Origin: Paracoccus aerius
GTDB taxonomy: Bacteria > Pseudomonadota > Alphaproteobacteria > Rhodobacterales > Rhodobacteraceae
Assembly (NCBI RefSeq): GCF_014656455.1
Contig: NZ_BNCL01000010.1
Span: forward strand, 62,001-126,000
Direction: 5' to 3'
DNA length: 64,000 nucleotides
A program made the translations under genes and the position numbers. The notes beneath the pieces are model-generated. The model made no database searches, was not told the DNA's origin, and saw only the letters and a program-made list of their open reading frames with translations. This document shows positions 28,429-37,315 of this stretch, piece after piece (the stretch's first letter is position 1; each line of letters starts with the position of its first letter).

Positions 28429-29340
28429 TTACGCCTTTTCCGCCACGGCCTGTTGCACCAGGGCGCCGCGATGGCGGATGACCTTTCGGCTGAGGTCGTG
28501 GCCCGCCGCGATGGCCGCCGCGCAATCCGCGCCCGACAGGCTGGCCGCCAGATAGCCCGCGTTGAAGCTGTCGCCTGCCGCCGTGCTGTCCACGGGCGTT
28601 TCGGGCGCAAGGTCGTCGATCACGCCCGATCCCCCGGCCCCGCCAAAGCTGATCGGCCCGCCGCCATTCTTGACCACCACCTGCCCCGCGCCAAGCGCCA
28701 GATAGCGGGCCACGGTCGCCTGGGGATCGGCATCGCCGAAATGCGTGGCCTCGTCGTCGAAAGAGGGCAGGACCAGATCGGCACCCGCGGCAGCATCGCT
28801 GATCCCCTGATGCATCGTGTTGGTGTCGGTCCACAGGCGCGGGCGCAGGTTCGGGTCGAAGACGATCCATGTGCCTGCCGCCTTGGCCCGGCCCAGGGCA
28901 GCCAGCAGGTTCGCCCGGCCCTGGGGCGGCAGGATCGCCACCGTGATCCCCGAGAAATAGGCGACCCCCGCACCGTCAAGCGCCGCGTCAAGGGCCGCCG
29001 GATCGTCGGCCAGACGCTTGGCTGCCGACGTATCGCGCCAATAGGCGAAGCTGCGTTCGCCGTCCTTCAGGCTGATGGCGTAAAGCCCAATCTCTCGGTC
29101 GGGATCGCGGCCGACATGGGTGGCGCCGATGCCTTCGGCAACCAGGAAATCCACCATCTGCTGCGAAAAGGCGCCCTGACCGACGCGGGACAGGTAATCG
29201 ACCTGCCAATCCGCGCCCAGCAACCGGCGCAGATACCAGGCCGTGTTCAGCGTGTCGCCCGCGATCCCCAGGCGCCACAGGCCGGGCTGGTCCGACTGGC
29301 CCAGTTCAACCATCGCCTCTCCGATGGACAGGATGCGCAT
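28429..29340 (-). CDS. kdgK: 2-keto-3-deoxygluconate kinase
   Basis: A 303-residue PfkB-family sugar kinase that phosphorylates KDG to KDPG, the common end product of both uronate branches here. It shows the early IGEAMVEL motif, VDYLSRVGQG, FDPNLRPRLW and the signature DSTAAGDSFNAGYLA with the catalytic Asp near residue 255. It shares one base with the stop of uxuA (coupled) and converges on uxuB. The next enzyme, KDPG aldolase, is not in the window. Confidence 0.93.
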   Translation of the reverse strand: MRILSIGEAMVELGQSDQPGLWRLGIAGDTLNTAWYLRRLLGADWQVDYLSRVGQGAFSQQMVDFLVAEGIGATHVGRDPDREIGLYAISLKDGERSFAYWRDTSAAKRLADDPAALDAALDGAGVAYFSGITVAILPPQGRANLLAALGRAKAAGTWIVFDPNLRPRLWTDTNTMHQGISDAAAGADLVLPSFDDEATHFGDADPQATVARYLALGAGQVVVKNGGGPISFGGAGGSGVIDDLAPETPVDSTAAGDSFNAGYLAASLSGADCAAAIAAGHDLSRKVIRHRGALVQQAVAEKA

Positions 29341-30551
29341 CAGGCGGCCCGGTGCTTGCGCGACAACGCGAGTTCGACGCCGCGCAGTTCGGCCAGACCC
29401 TTCAGGCGGCCGATCGCGGGATAGCCCGGCTGACCGCCCCGGCCGATGTCGTCCAGGATGTCCTGGCCGTGGTCGGGGCGCATGGGGATACGCCAGTCCT
29501 CGCGCCCTGCCGCCTGCCTGCGCGCTTCCTCGGACAGGATGGCGTCTATCAGTTCCACCATGTCGGTCTGCCCGCCCAGGTGTTCATCCTCGAAGAAGCT
29601 GGCGGGGATGGTGTCGGTGTCGCGGCGCACATTGCGCAGGTGCAGGAAATGCACGCGGTCGCCCAGCCGGCGCATCATGCCCGGCAGGTCGTTGTCGTGC
29701 CGCGCCCCCAGCGAGCCGGAACAGAGCGTGATGCCGTTCGCGGGCAGATCCACAGCCGCCATGCGTTCGGCATAGTCTGCTTCGGTGGACATGACGCGGG
29801 GCAGGCCCAGCAGCGGGAAGGGCGGATCGTCCGGGTGGCAGCACAGCCGCATCCCCAGGTCCTGCGCGACGGGCGCCACCTGTTCCAGGAAGGCGTTGAA
29901 GTTGCGGCGCAACACCGCGTCCGTCACCGGCGCATAGGTCTGCAGCAGGTCGCGCACATCGCCCATGGTCAGATGCTCGGCCGCGCCGGGCAGGCCGAAG
30001 ACCACGTTTCCGGCAAGCTGCTGGCGCGCGGCATCGTCCATGTCGGCAAAGCGGCGGGCGGCGGCGTCGCGGATGTCTTCCGGGAAGTCCTCGGCCGCGC
30101 CGGGGCGTTCGAGGATGTGGATGTCGAAGGCCGCGAAGTCGGTCAGGTCGAAGCGCATGCAGCGCGCGCCATTGGGGCGGCGCCATTCCAGATCGGTGCG
30201 CGTCCAGTCCAGCACCGGCATGAAGTTGTAGCAGATCACCCGGATCCCCGCCGCGTGCAGGTTCCGCATGGAGGCGATCCAGTTCTGCACATGGCCGCGC
30301 CAGTCGCCCGACTGGGTCTTGATCGCCTCGCTGACGGGCAGGCTTTCCACGACCTCCCAGGCCAGCCCCGAAGGCGAACCGTCGCGCATCGAGGCAAGCT
30401 GGGCCTGGCGCAGGGCGATCTGTTCGGACGACCAGACCTCTCCGGTCGGGACATGGTGCAGCGCCGTGACGACGCCCTGCACGCCGGCCTGCAGCATGTC
30501 GTCGATCGACACGCGGTCATTCGGGCCAAACCAACGCCAGGTGTGTCTCAT
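29340..30551 (-). CDS. uxuA: Mannonate dehydratase
   Basis: UxuA dehydrates D-mannonate to 2-keto-3-deoxygluconate. The 403-residue protein has the family N-terminus TWRWFGPNDRVSIDDMLQAG, the metal-site segments LCCHPDDPPFPLLGLPR and TLCSGSLGAR, and HFLHLRNVRRD. It lies between a GntR regulator gene (10 bases upstream) and kdgK, all on the minus strand, forming the second half of the uronate locus. Confidence 0.95.
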   Translation of the reverse strand: MRHTWRWFGPNDRVSIDDMLQAGVQGVVTALHHVPTGEVWSSEQIALRQAQLASMRDGSPSGLAWEVVESLPVSEAIKTQSGDWRGHVQNWIASMRNLHAAGIRVICYNFMPVLDWTRTDLEWRRPNGARCMRFDLTDFAAFDIHILERPGAAEDFPEDIRDAAARRFADMDDAARQQLAGNVVFGLPGAAEHLTMGDVRDLLQTYAPVTDAVLRRNFNAFLEQVAPVAQDLGMRLCCHPDDPPFPLLGLPRVMSTEADYAERMAAVDLPANGITLCSGSLGARHDNDLPGMMRRLGDRVHFLHLRNVRRDTDTIPASFFEDEHLGGQTDMVELIDAILSEEARRQAAGREDWRIPMRPDHGQDILDDIGRGGQPGYPAIGRLKGLAELRGVELALSRKHRAA

Positions 30552-30561
30552 GGGGATCCTC

Positions 30562-31239
30562 TCATGCAGTGAAATAGTCGGGCTGGGCGGCCGCGATCTG
30601 CGGCACCTCGGTCAGCATCTGGCGCAGATGGGCGCGCATCGCGGATTCGGCTGCGTCCGCGTCGCCACCGCGCAGCGCATCCAGGATCTGCTGGTGCTGG
30701 CCGATGGTGAAGCTGCGGTCGAAGGCGCGCATGGACAGGTGGCGCAGCCGGTTCATCTGCGCCTTCAGCCGGTCGAGATCGGCCCAGACGGCCTCCTGCC
30801 CCGCCCCAAGCGCCAGCAGCTTGTGGAAGCGGTCGTCGGATTCGATGAAGTCCTCGACGTTTCCGTCCCGGTCCGCCTTGTGTTGCTTGGCGATTTCCTT
30901 GGCCATGCGGTCCAGGACGGCAACGGGACGGGTCTTGGCCACGGCGCGGGCCAGGTCGGCCTCGACCGCCTCGCGGATGAAGCGGGCGGACAGGACCGCC
31001 GCCACGGAAATCTTGCTGATATAGGTGCCCCGCTGGGGGCGGACCTCGGCCAGGCCGTCGCTGGCCAGGCGGATAAAGGCTTCCCGCACGGGTTGGCGGC
31101 TGATGCCGATGGCGGCCGCGACCTCGGTTTCGCTGATCCGCATCCCGGGGGGCAGGTCGCCCTGCTGGACGCGCTTGCGCAGCCAGTCATGCACCTGGGC
31201 CGAGGTGCTGGGCGCGATGGTGATGCGGGCGATGTCCAT
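30562..31239 (-). CDS. GntR/FCD family transcriptional regulator
   Basis: A 225-residue FadR-type regulator with a winged helix motif RISETEVAAAIGISRQPVREAF (within residues about 34-56) and an FCD domain. It shares architecture with the regulator at 20050-20754 but is clearly a distinct paralogue. As first gene of the regulator-uxuA-kdgK operon it probably controls that unit. The ribosome-binding site (GGAGG, 5 bases before the ATG) is fully paired in a short hairpin, and direct repeats upstream may be its operator. Confidence 0.88.
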   Translation of the reverse strand: MDIARITIAPSTSAQVHDWLRKRVQQGDLPPGMRISETEVAAAIGISRQPVREAFIRLASDGLAEVRPQRGTYISKISVAAVLSARFIREAVEADLARAVAKTRPVAVLDRMAKEIAKQHKADRDGNVEDFIESDDRFHKLLALGAGQEAVWADLDRLKAQMNRLRHLSMRAFDRSFTIGQHQQILDALRGGDADAAESAMRAHLRQMLTEVPQIAAAQPDYFTA

Positions 31240-31244
31240 GAATG

Positions 31245-31281
31245 CCTCCTACCGGAGGATCTATACCATACTTCCATACCA
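31245..31281 (-). promoter_or_regulatory. SD-sequestering hairpin and GGTAT direct repeats before the GntR gene
   Basis: On the minus strand CCTCC-GGTA-GGAGG (31258-31245) forms a 5-bp stem that buries the Shine-Dalgarno of the regulator. Further upstream, TGGTATG (31281-31275) and TGGTATA (31268-31262) are direct repeats 13 bases apart. GGTATA direct repeats are the operator type of the FCD regulator NanR, so autoregulation is plausible. Confidence 0.5.
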
Positions 31282-31334
31282 GTGAAGCGAAATGTCGGGG
31301 CTGCCTTGGCGGAAGGTGCGTGCAAGCACCCACC

Positions 31335-32780
31335 TTAGGGATTTGGTGCCTCGGTGGGCATGGCCGGCGTATCCGTTGCCTCGCTTTCGGGCGCCGGGCC
31401 GCTTTCGACCAGGCGGTTCTGGTCCCATTCGCCGGACGCAACCTCGCCGCTGGCATAGCGCATGACGCCCTGGCCCTGGCGCTTGCCGGCCACGAAGCTG
31501 CCTTCATATCGGTCGCCGCTGGCATAGGTGGCCGTGCCCTTTCCGTCGATCTCGCCCGCCTTCCAGCCGCCTTCGTAGAAAAAGCCGTCGGGCGTGGTCA
31601 GCTTGCCCTGGCCTTCGCGCAAGCCGTTGACGAAGCCGCCCGTGTAGACGGTGCCGTCGGCATAGGTCGCCTGGCCTTCGCCGTGGCGCTGCCCGTCGGC
31701 CCAGGCCCCGGTATAGACATAGCCGTCGGGATAGGTCATCCGGCCCTGGCCGTGGTTGCGGGCATTCCTGAAGCCGCCTTCATAGACCATGCCATTGGCA
31801 TAGGTGGCCTTGCCCTCGCCCTCGATCACGCCCTGGGACCACTGGCCGTCATAGGTCGCGCCATCGGGATAGGTGATCTTGCCCCGGCCGTCGGGACGGT
31901 CGGCCTTCATCTGGCCCTGGTAGATGGAACCGTCGGGATAGGTGATCTGGCCCTCGCCCTCCATCCGGCCCTCGATCCAGGACCCGATATAGACATAGCC
32001 GTCGGTGCCGGTGAAGGTGCCTTGGCCGTGGCGGCGGTCGGACTTGAAGCTTCCCTCGTAGACATCGCCATTGGCATAGGTGGCGATCCCCTGCCCTTCG
32101 CGCCGGCCGTTCAGCATCTGCCCTTCGTAGCGGTCGCCCGAGCCCTGGACCAGCACACCGGTGCCCGACATCTGACCAGCCGACCAGATGCCGTCATAGA
32201 CCAGCCCGTCCGCCATGGTCAGCTTGCCCTTGCCCGCACGCTGACCGGCCAGCATCCCGCCTTCATAGACCGCGCCATCGGGATAGGTGATCTTGCCCTG
32301 CCCTTCCTTGACGCCCGCGTTCCAGTCCCCTTCATAGCGATAGCCGTTGGGCTGGGTCAGCACGCCCTTGCCCTGGTGCAGGCCCTTGACGAAATCGCCG
32401 GTATAGACCGAGCCGTTGGCATAGCGCGCGACACCCTTGCCGGTGATCTCTCCGGCAACCCAGTCGCCTTCATAGGTGCCGCCGTCGGCATAGGTGATGG
32501 TGCCCGTGCCGTTGGGTTTTCCTTCCGCGAACTGGCCTTCGTACACCGAACCGTTGGGAAAGGTCGCGCGGCCCTGGCCCAGGATCTCGCCCTCGACCCA
32601 GTCGCCTTCGTAGCGATAGCCGTTGGGCAGGGTATAGCTGCCCTGGCCGTGCTGGCGACCGTTGCGGAAGGTGCCCTCGTAGACGCCGCCGTCGTCGTAT
32701 TGCTTGGTCACGACCTGCGCATCCGCCGCCACGGTCCCCGCCAACAGCGCCACAACAGCCGCCCAACTTGCCGCCTTCAT
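31335..32780 (-). CDS. Secreted MORN-repeat protein
   Basis: A 481-residue protein with a signal peptide (MKAASWAAVVALLAGTVAADA). From residue 33 to about 447 there are 18 MORN repeats of 23 residues, each YxGxWxxGxxxGxGxxxYxxG-like, plus one degenerate repeat (EVASGEW). A short acidic, Pro/Thr-rich tail follows. MORN arrays form extended beta-strand rods; bacterial periplasmic ones have no settled function. The start at 32780 is fixed by the signal peptide. It is a single gene, divergent from nadE. Confidence 0.9.
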   Translation of the reverse strand: MKAASWAAVVALLAGTVAADAQVVTKQYDDGGVYEGTFRNGRQHGQGSYTLPNGYRYEGDWVEGEILGQGRATFPNGSVYEGQFAEGKPNGTGTITYADGGTYEGDWVAGEITGKGVARYANGSVYTGDFVKGLHQGKGVLTQPNGYRYEGDWNAGVKEGQGKITYPDGAVYEGGMLAGQRAGKGKLTMADGLVYDGIWSAGQMSGTGVLVQGSGDRYEGQMLNGRREGQGIATYANGDVYEGSFKSDRRHGQGTFTGTDGYVYIGSWIEGRMEGEGQITYPDGSIYQGQMKADRPDGRGKITYPDGATYDGQWSQGVIEGEGKATYANGMVYEGGFRNARNHGQGRMTYPDGYVYTGAWADGQRHGEGQATYADGTVYTGGFVNGLREGQGKLTTPDGFFYEGGWKAGEIDGKGTATYASGDRYEGSFVAGKRQGQGVMRYASGEVASGEWDQNRLVESGPAPESEATDTPAMPTEAPNP

Positions 32781-32905
32781 CGCCACATAGTCCTTTGTCC
32801 TTCGCTTCTGGTCTAGCGCAGCGGAACCCGGCACGCAAAGCCCGACTTTTCCTTATCCGCGCCATCGCCTATCACGATTTCCACAAGGACCAGGGGCCAA
32901 GCATC

Positions 32906-34564
32906 ATGACAAACCGTTTCCGCCTGACCATCGGCCAACTGAATGCCACCGTGGGCGATCTGCCGGGCAACGCCGCCAAGGCGCGCGACGCCTGGGCTGC
33001 CGCAAGGGACGCGGGTGCCGACATGCTGGCCCTGCCCGAGATGTTCATCACCGGGTACCAGACCCAGGATCTGGTGCTGAAGCCGGCCTTCACCCGCCAG
33101 GCCGAGGAAGCGATCCGCGAACTGGCTGCCGCCTGCACCGGCGGCCCGGCCATCGGCATCGGCGGTCCCTGGGGGGACCGCGACATGCTGTATAACGCTT
33201 ATTGGGTCTTCAAGGACGGCGAGCTGGTGGCGCGCGTGCTGAAGCACCGCCTGCCCCACAAGCAGCTGTTCGACGAATTGCGCCTGTTCGACAGCGGCCC
33301 GATCAGCGGCCCCTATCCCGTCGCGGGCGCGCGCATCGGATCGCCCATCTGCGAGGACGGCTGGGCCCCCGACGTGGCCGAGACCCTGGCCGAGACCGGC
33401 GCCGAGATCCTGGTCGTGCCGAACGGCTCGCCCTATCACCGCAACAAGCTGGACCTGCGCATGGGCCACATGGTTGCCCGCGTGGTCGAAACCGGGCTGC
33501 CGCTGGTTTATGTCAACATGGTGGGCGGGCAGGACGACCAGCTTTACGACGGCGCCAGCTTCGTGCTGAACCCCGGCGGCCACAAGGTCGTGCAGCTTCC
33601 GCCGTTCCAAGAGATGCTGGCCCATGTGGATTTCACCCTGACCGATGACGGCTGGCGGGCCGAGCCGGGCGAAATGGCGCCGCAGCCCGACGAATGGGAA
33701 CAGGACTACATGGCGATGATGCTGGGCCTGCGCGAATACATGCGCAAGTCCGGCTTCAAGACGGTGGTGCTGGGCCTATCCGGCGGGATCGATTCCGCGC
33801 TTGTGGCAACCATCGCCGCTGACGCGATCGGGCCGGAAAACGTCCACTGCGTGATGCTGCCCAGCGAATACACGTCCCAGACCAGCCTTGATGACGCCGC
33901 CGATTGCGCGGCCCGCCTGGGCACCCGGTTGGACACCGTCCGCATCGACGGCGCGCGCGATGCGGTATCGGGTGCCTTGGCGCATCTGATGGAAGGCACC
34001 CAGCCCGACATCACCGAGGAAAACATCCAGTCCCGCCTGCGCGGCGTGATGCTGATGGCGATTTCGAACAAGTTCGGGGGGATGCTCTTGACCACCGGCA
34101 ACAAGTCCGAGGTGGGCGTGGGCTATGCCACGATCTATGGCGACATGGCGGGCGGATATAATCCGATCAAGGATCTCTACAAGACACGCGTGTTCCAAAC
34201 CTGCCGCTGGCGCAACGGGAACCACCGCGACTGGATGATGGGACCGGCGGGCGAGGTGATCCCGCCCCGGATCATCCAGAAGCCGCCTTCGGCGGAACTG
34301 CGCCCGGACCAGGTGGACCAGGATTCGCTGCCCCCCTACGACATCCTGGACGCGATCCTGGAAGGGCTGGTGGAAAAGGACCTGTCGCTGGCGGATCTTG
34401 TCGCGCAGGGCTTCGACGCGGATACGGTGCGACTGGTGGAACGGCTGCTTTATGGCAGCGAATGGAAACGCTACCAGGCCGCGCCGGGGCCGAGGATCTC
34501 GACCCGGGCCTTCTGGCTGGACCGGCGTTATCCCCTGGTCAACCGCTGGCGTGACAAGCTGTAG
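32906..34564 (+). CDS. nadE: Glutamine-dependent NAD+ synthetase
   Basis: NadE amidates nicotinic acid adenine dinucleotide to NAD+, using ammonia from glutamine. The 552-residue two-domain enzyme has an N-terminal nitrilase-type glutaminase (catalytic Glu in ALPEMFITGYQ, Lys in VLKHRLPHK, Cys in GSPICEDGW). The C-terminal synthetase has the pyrophosphatase loop LGLSGGIDSA and LTTGNKSEVGVGYATIYGD. Length is the usual one. It converges on the oxidoreductase gene after a 21-base gap. Confidence 0.96.
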   Translation: MTNRFRLTIGQLNATVGDLPGNAAKARDAWAAARDAGADMLALPEMFITGYQTQDLVLKPAFTRQAEEAIRELAAACTGGPAIGIGGPWGDRDMLYNAYWVFKDGELVARVLKHRLPHKQLFDELRLFDSGPISGPYPVAGARIGSPICEDGWAPDVAETLAETGAEILVVPNGSPYHRNKLDLRMGHMVARVVETGLPLVYVNMVGGQDDQLYDGASFVLNPGGHKVVQLPPFQEMLAHVDFTLTDDGWRAEPGEMAPQPDEWEQDYMAMMLGLREYMRKSGFKTVVLGLSGGIDSALVATIAADAIGPENVHCVMLPSEYTSQTSLDDAADCAARLGTRLDTVRIDGARDAVSGALAHLMEGTQPDITEENIQSRLRGVMLMAISNKFGGMLLTTGNKSEVGVGYATIYGDMAGGYNPIKDLYKTRVFQTCRWRNGNHRDWMMGPAGEVIPPRIIQKPPSAELRPDQVDQDSLPPYDILDAILEGLVEKDLSLADLVAQGFDADTVRLVERLLYGSEWKRYQAAPGPRISTRAFWLDRRYPLVNRWRDKL

Positions 34565-34585
34565 GGGCTTGGCGCGGCGGGGGCC

Positions 34586-35536
34586 TCAGCCCAGCAGTTC
34601 GCGCGCGGCCATGTCGATGAAGGCTTCCTGGTTCAGCCCGACATTGTGGAGAAAGATCGTATCCACGCCCAGACCGGCCAGGGCCTGCAGGTCGGCGCGG
34701 TGCAGCCCCGGATCGGCCGAGACGCGCACCGACCGGCCGATCTGGTCGGGGCCGACGAACTGGCCCAGCAGGTCGAAATCCGTCGGGCGGCGGATGTCCC
34801 AGTTGATCTCGCCCCCGATGGCGACGGGCGCCCATTGGTCCAGGGCATTGGCCATGGCCTGATCCTGCGTCTCGGCCCATGATATGGTGTGCTGGATATG
34901 GACCGGCTTGCCCTCGCCGCCGCCCTCGCGGAAGGCGGCGATGACCTTGGCGACCTTGTCGGGATCGCCGCCCAGGGTCAGCAGTCCTTCCGCCCAGCCG
35001 CCCAGAAGACGGGCCGTTTCGGGTGTGGCGGCCGCGCCGAACAGGGGCGGCGGCGTGTCGGGCAGCGACCACAGCCGCGCCTCGATCACGGTGATGCGGC
35101 CGCGATGGGTGACGGTCTCGCCGCGCAGCAAGGCGTGCATCACGTCAAAGCATTCACGCAGGCGGGCATTGCGTTCGGGCTTGTCCGGCCAGGGCAGGCC
35201 CGTCACCCATTCGTTCAACGCCTCGCCCGTGCCAAGGGCCAGCCAGAACCGGCCGGGGAACATCTGCCCCAGCGTCGCCACCGCCTGCGCCATCACCGCC
35301 GGGTGGTAACGGTATCCCGGCGCCGAGATGCTGCCAAAGGGAACCGTGGTCGCGCCCATCGCCGCGCCCAACCAGACCCAGGCATGGCCCGACTGGCCCT
35401 GCCGCGTGCTCCAGGGTTGCAGGTGGTCGGAACATTTGACCCCGGCAAAGCCGGCAGCCTCGGCCCGGACGGCCAGGTCGCGCATGGTGCGGGGATCGAA
35501 CTGTTCGTGCGAGGCGTGATATCCGATGCGCGTCAT
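34586..35536 (-). CDS. LLM-class flavin-dependent oxidoreductase (TIGR03885-like)
   Basis: A 316-residue luciferase-like monooxygenase-fold protein. RIGYHASHEQFDP begins the barrel, and it contains KCSDHLQPW, GRFWLALGTGEALNEW and PPLFGAAATPETARLLG. It matches the family of probable non-F420 flavin oxidoreductases often found next to a GH13 gene, as here (divergent, 116 bases). Substrate and electron donor are unknown. Confidence 0.85.
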   Translation of the reverse strand: MTRIGYHASHEQFDPRTMRDLAVRAEAAGFAGVKCSDHLQPWSTRQGQSGHAWVWLGAAMGATTVPFGSISAPGYRYHPAVMAQAVATLGQMFPGRFWLALGTGEALNEWVTGLPWPDKPERNARLRECFDVMHALLRGETVTHRGRITVIEARLWSLPDTPPPLFGAAATPETARLLGGWAEGLLTLGGDPDKVAKVIAAFREGGGEGKPVHIQHTISWAETQDQAMANALDQWAPVAIGGEINWDIRRPTDFDLLGQFVGPDQIGRSVRVSADPGLHRADLQALAGLGVDTIFLHNVGLNQEAFIDMAARELLG

Positions 35537-35652
35537 GGCCGTTCCCCTTGTGCGTGCCTGCGGGAAGCCCGCAAAGCCGCGGGAAGTTCCCTCCCCGGAA
35601 CAATACGCGGCCTTGCGGCTTGCGCTTGGGCAGGGAACAGGGGCGGGCAGGG

Positions 35653-37277
35653 ATGACTGACGCGGGCGAATGGTGGAAGAACGCGGTCATCTATGGCGTC
35701 GATGTCTCGCGGTTCTGCGACAGCAACGGCGACGGGATCGGCGACTTTCCCGGCTTGACCGAAAGGCTGGACCACCTGGTCCGGCTGGGCGTGACCTGCA
35801 TCTGGCTGCTGCCCTTCCACCCTTCGACCAACCGCGACAACGGCTATGACATCACGGATTACCTGCAGGTCGATCCGCGATATGGCAGCTTTGACGATTT
35901 CCTGTTCTTCCTGACCGAAGCCGGCGCGCGCGGGATCCGCGTCATCCTGGATCTGGTGGCGCAGCACACCTCGGACCGGCATCCCTGGTTCCTGTCGGCC
36001 CGGCACGACGCCCGGTCGCCCTTTCGCGACTATTACGTCTGGACCGACCATCCCCCCGCCCCGCGCCCGGCCGCGGCCCGATGTTTCCGGGGCAAGAGGA
36101 CACGACCTGGACCCATGACCCGGTGGCGCAGCAGTATTACTATCACCGCTTCTTTCGCTTCCAGCCCAGCCTGAACCACGAAAACCCGTCGGTCTGGATG
36201 GAACTGGAACGGATCATGGACTTCTGGATGAGCTTCGGCATCGCGGGCTTCCGCATCGATTCCGCCGCACACCTGATCCAGAAGCCGCTGGACCCGCAGG
36301 GCGGCAAGGACAAGGACCACCGGATCCTGCGCGACATCTTCCGCCATGTCACCCGCCGCATCCCCGACGCCCTGATCATGTCCGAGGTCAACGAGGACGA
36401 GGGCAGCCTGCCCGATTTCTTCGATGGCGGGCAGATGAACGCGATGATGAACTTTTCGCTGAACAACCATCTGCTGCACGCCTTGGCGTCGGGCCGCGCG
36501 CAGCCGGTGCTGGACGGGCTGGCCCGCCTGCCCCCGCCGCCCGACAACGGCGTTTGGGCCAACTTCCTGCGCAACCTGGACGAGGCGACGCTGGAGCGGC
36601 TGGACCCGGACGCCTTCCGCGCCACCGTGGATATCTTGGCCCCGGACCAGGACATGCGCATCTTCGACCGCGGCTTCCGCCGCAGGCTGGCGCCGATGCT
36701 GGGCGGCGACGGGCCGAGGCTGCGCATGGCCCTCAGCCTGCTGTTCGCCATGCCCGGGGCGCCCCTGCTCTGCTATGGCGACGAGATCGGCATGGGCGAG
36801 GACCTGGGCCAGCCGGGCCGCGACGCGGTGCGCAGCCCGATGCAGTGGACCCGTGGCCGCAACGGCGGCTTCTCCACCGCCGCCAAGGCCCGCCTGATCC
36901 AGCCCGTCGTCGCCGGCGCCTTCGGCCCGGACCAGGTGAATGCGACGGACCAGTGGGACGATCCGGGCTCGCTTCTGAACCACGTGGCCCGGCTGTCCGC
37001 GATCCGGCTGGATCATCCGGGCATCGGGCGCCGCGAATGCCGCACAATCGCCAATGCGCCCGATGGCGTGATCGCCCTTCGCTATGCCGCAGCAGACCAC
37101 GACCTTGTCACCCTGCACAACCTGTCCCCGAAGCCCGCTCGGCTGGATCTGGACCTGGGCGCGTCCTGCCGGGGCGAATCCACCGCCCTGCTGGGCGATC
37201 CCCTGGAAACCCGGGACGGCCGCCTTCGGGTGACGCTGCCTGGCCATGATTTCCGCTGGTCCCGGTGGCCCCGGTAA
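35653..37277 (+). pseudogene. GH13 alpha-amylase/trehalose synthase-like enzyme, interrupted by a frameshift
   Basis: The first frame (from ATG 35653) encodes VIYGVDVSRFCDSNGDGIGD through HTSDRHPWFLS. The second frame continues from MFPGQEDTTW at 36081. Adding one base in the CCC run at 36077-36079 gives a continuous 541-residue protein of trehalose synthase-like size. In that numbering the nucleophile is Asp203 (GFRID) and the acid/base Glu245 (IMSEVNED). Asp310 lies in FLRNLDE, where the usual His of NHD is Leu. Either the gene has recently decayed or the sequence lacks one base. All motifs are intact otherwise, and an alcohol dehydrogenase follows. Confidence 0.88.
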
Positions 37278-37315
37278 GGCAACCTCGGGCAACCCCTGAT
37301 CTGAAAGGACCGCTC

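Noticed and set aside
31500..32700. Second repetitive region, possible tandem satellite
   Set aside because: The 69-bp period is the coding pattern of the 23-residue MORN repeats in one continuous gene.
36081..37277. Independent gene starting at ATG 36081
   Set aside because: The upstream frame encodes the matching N-terminal half of the same GH13 family, so this is one enzyme split by a frameshift.
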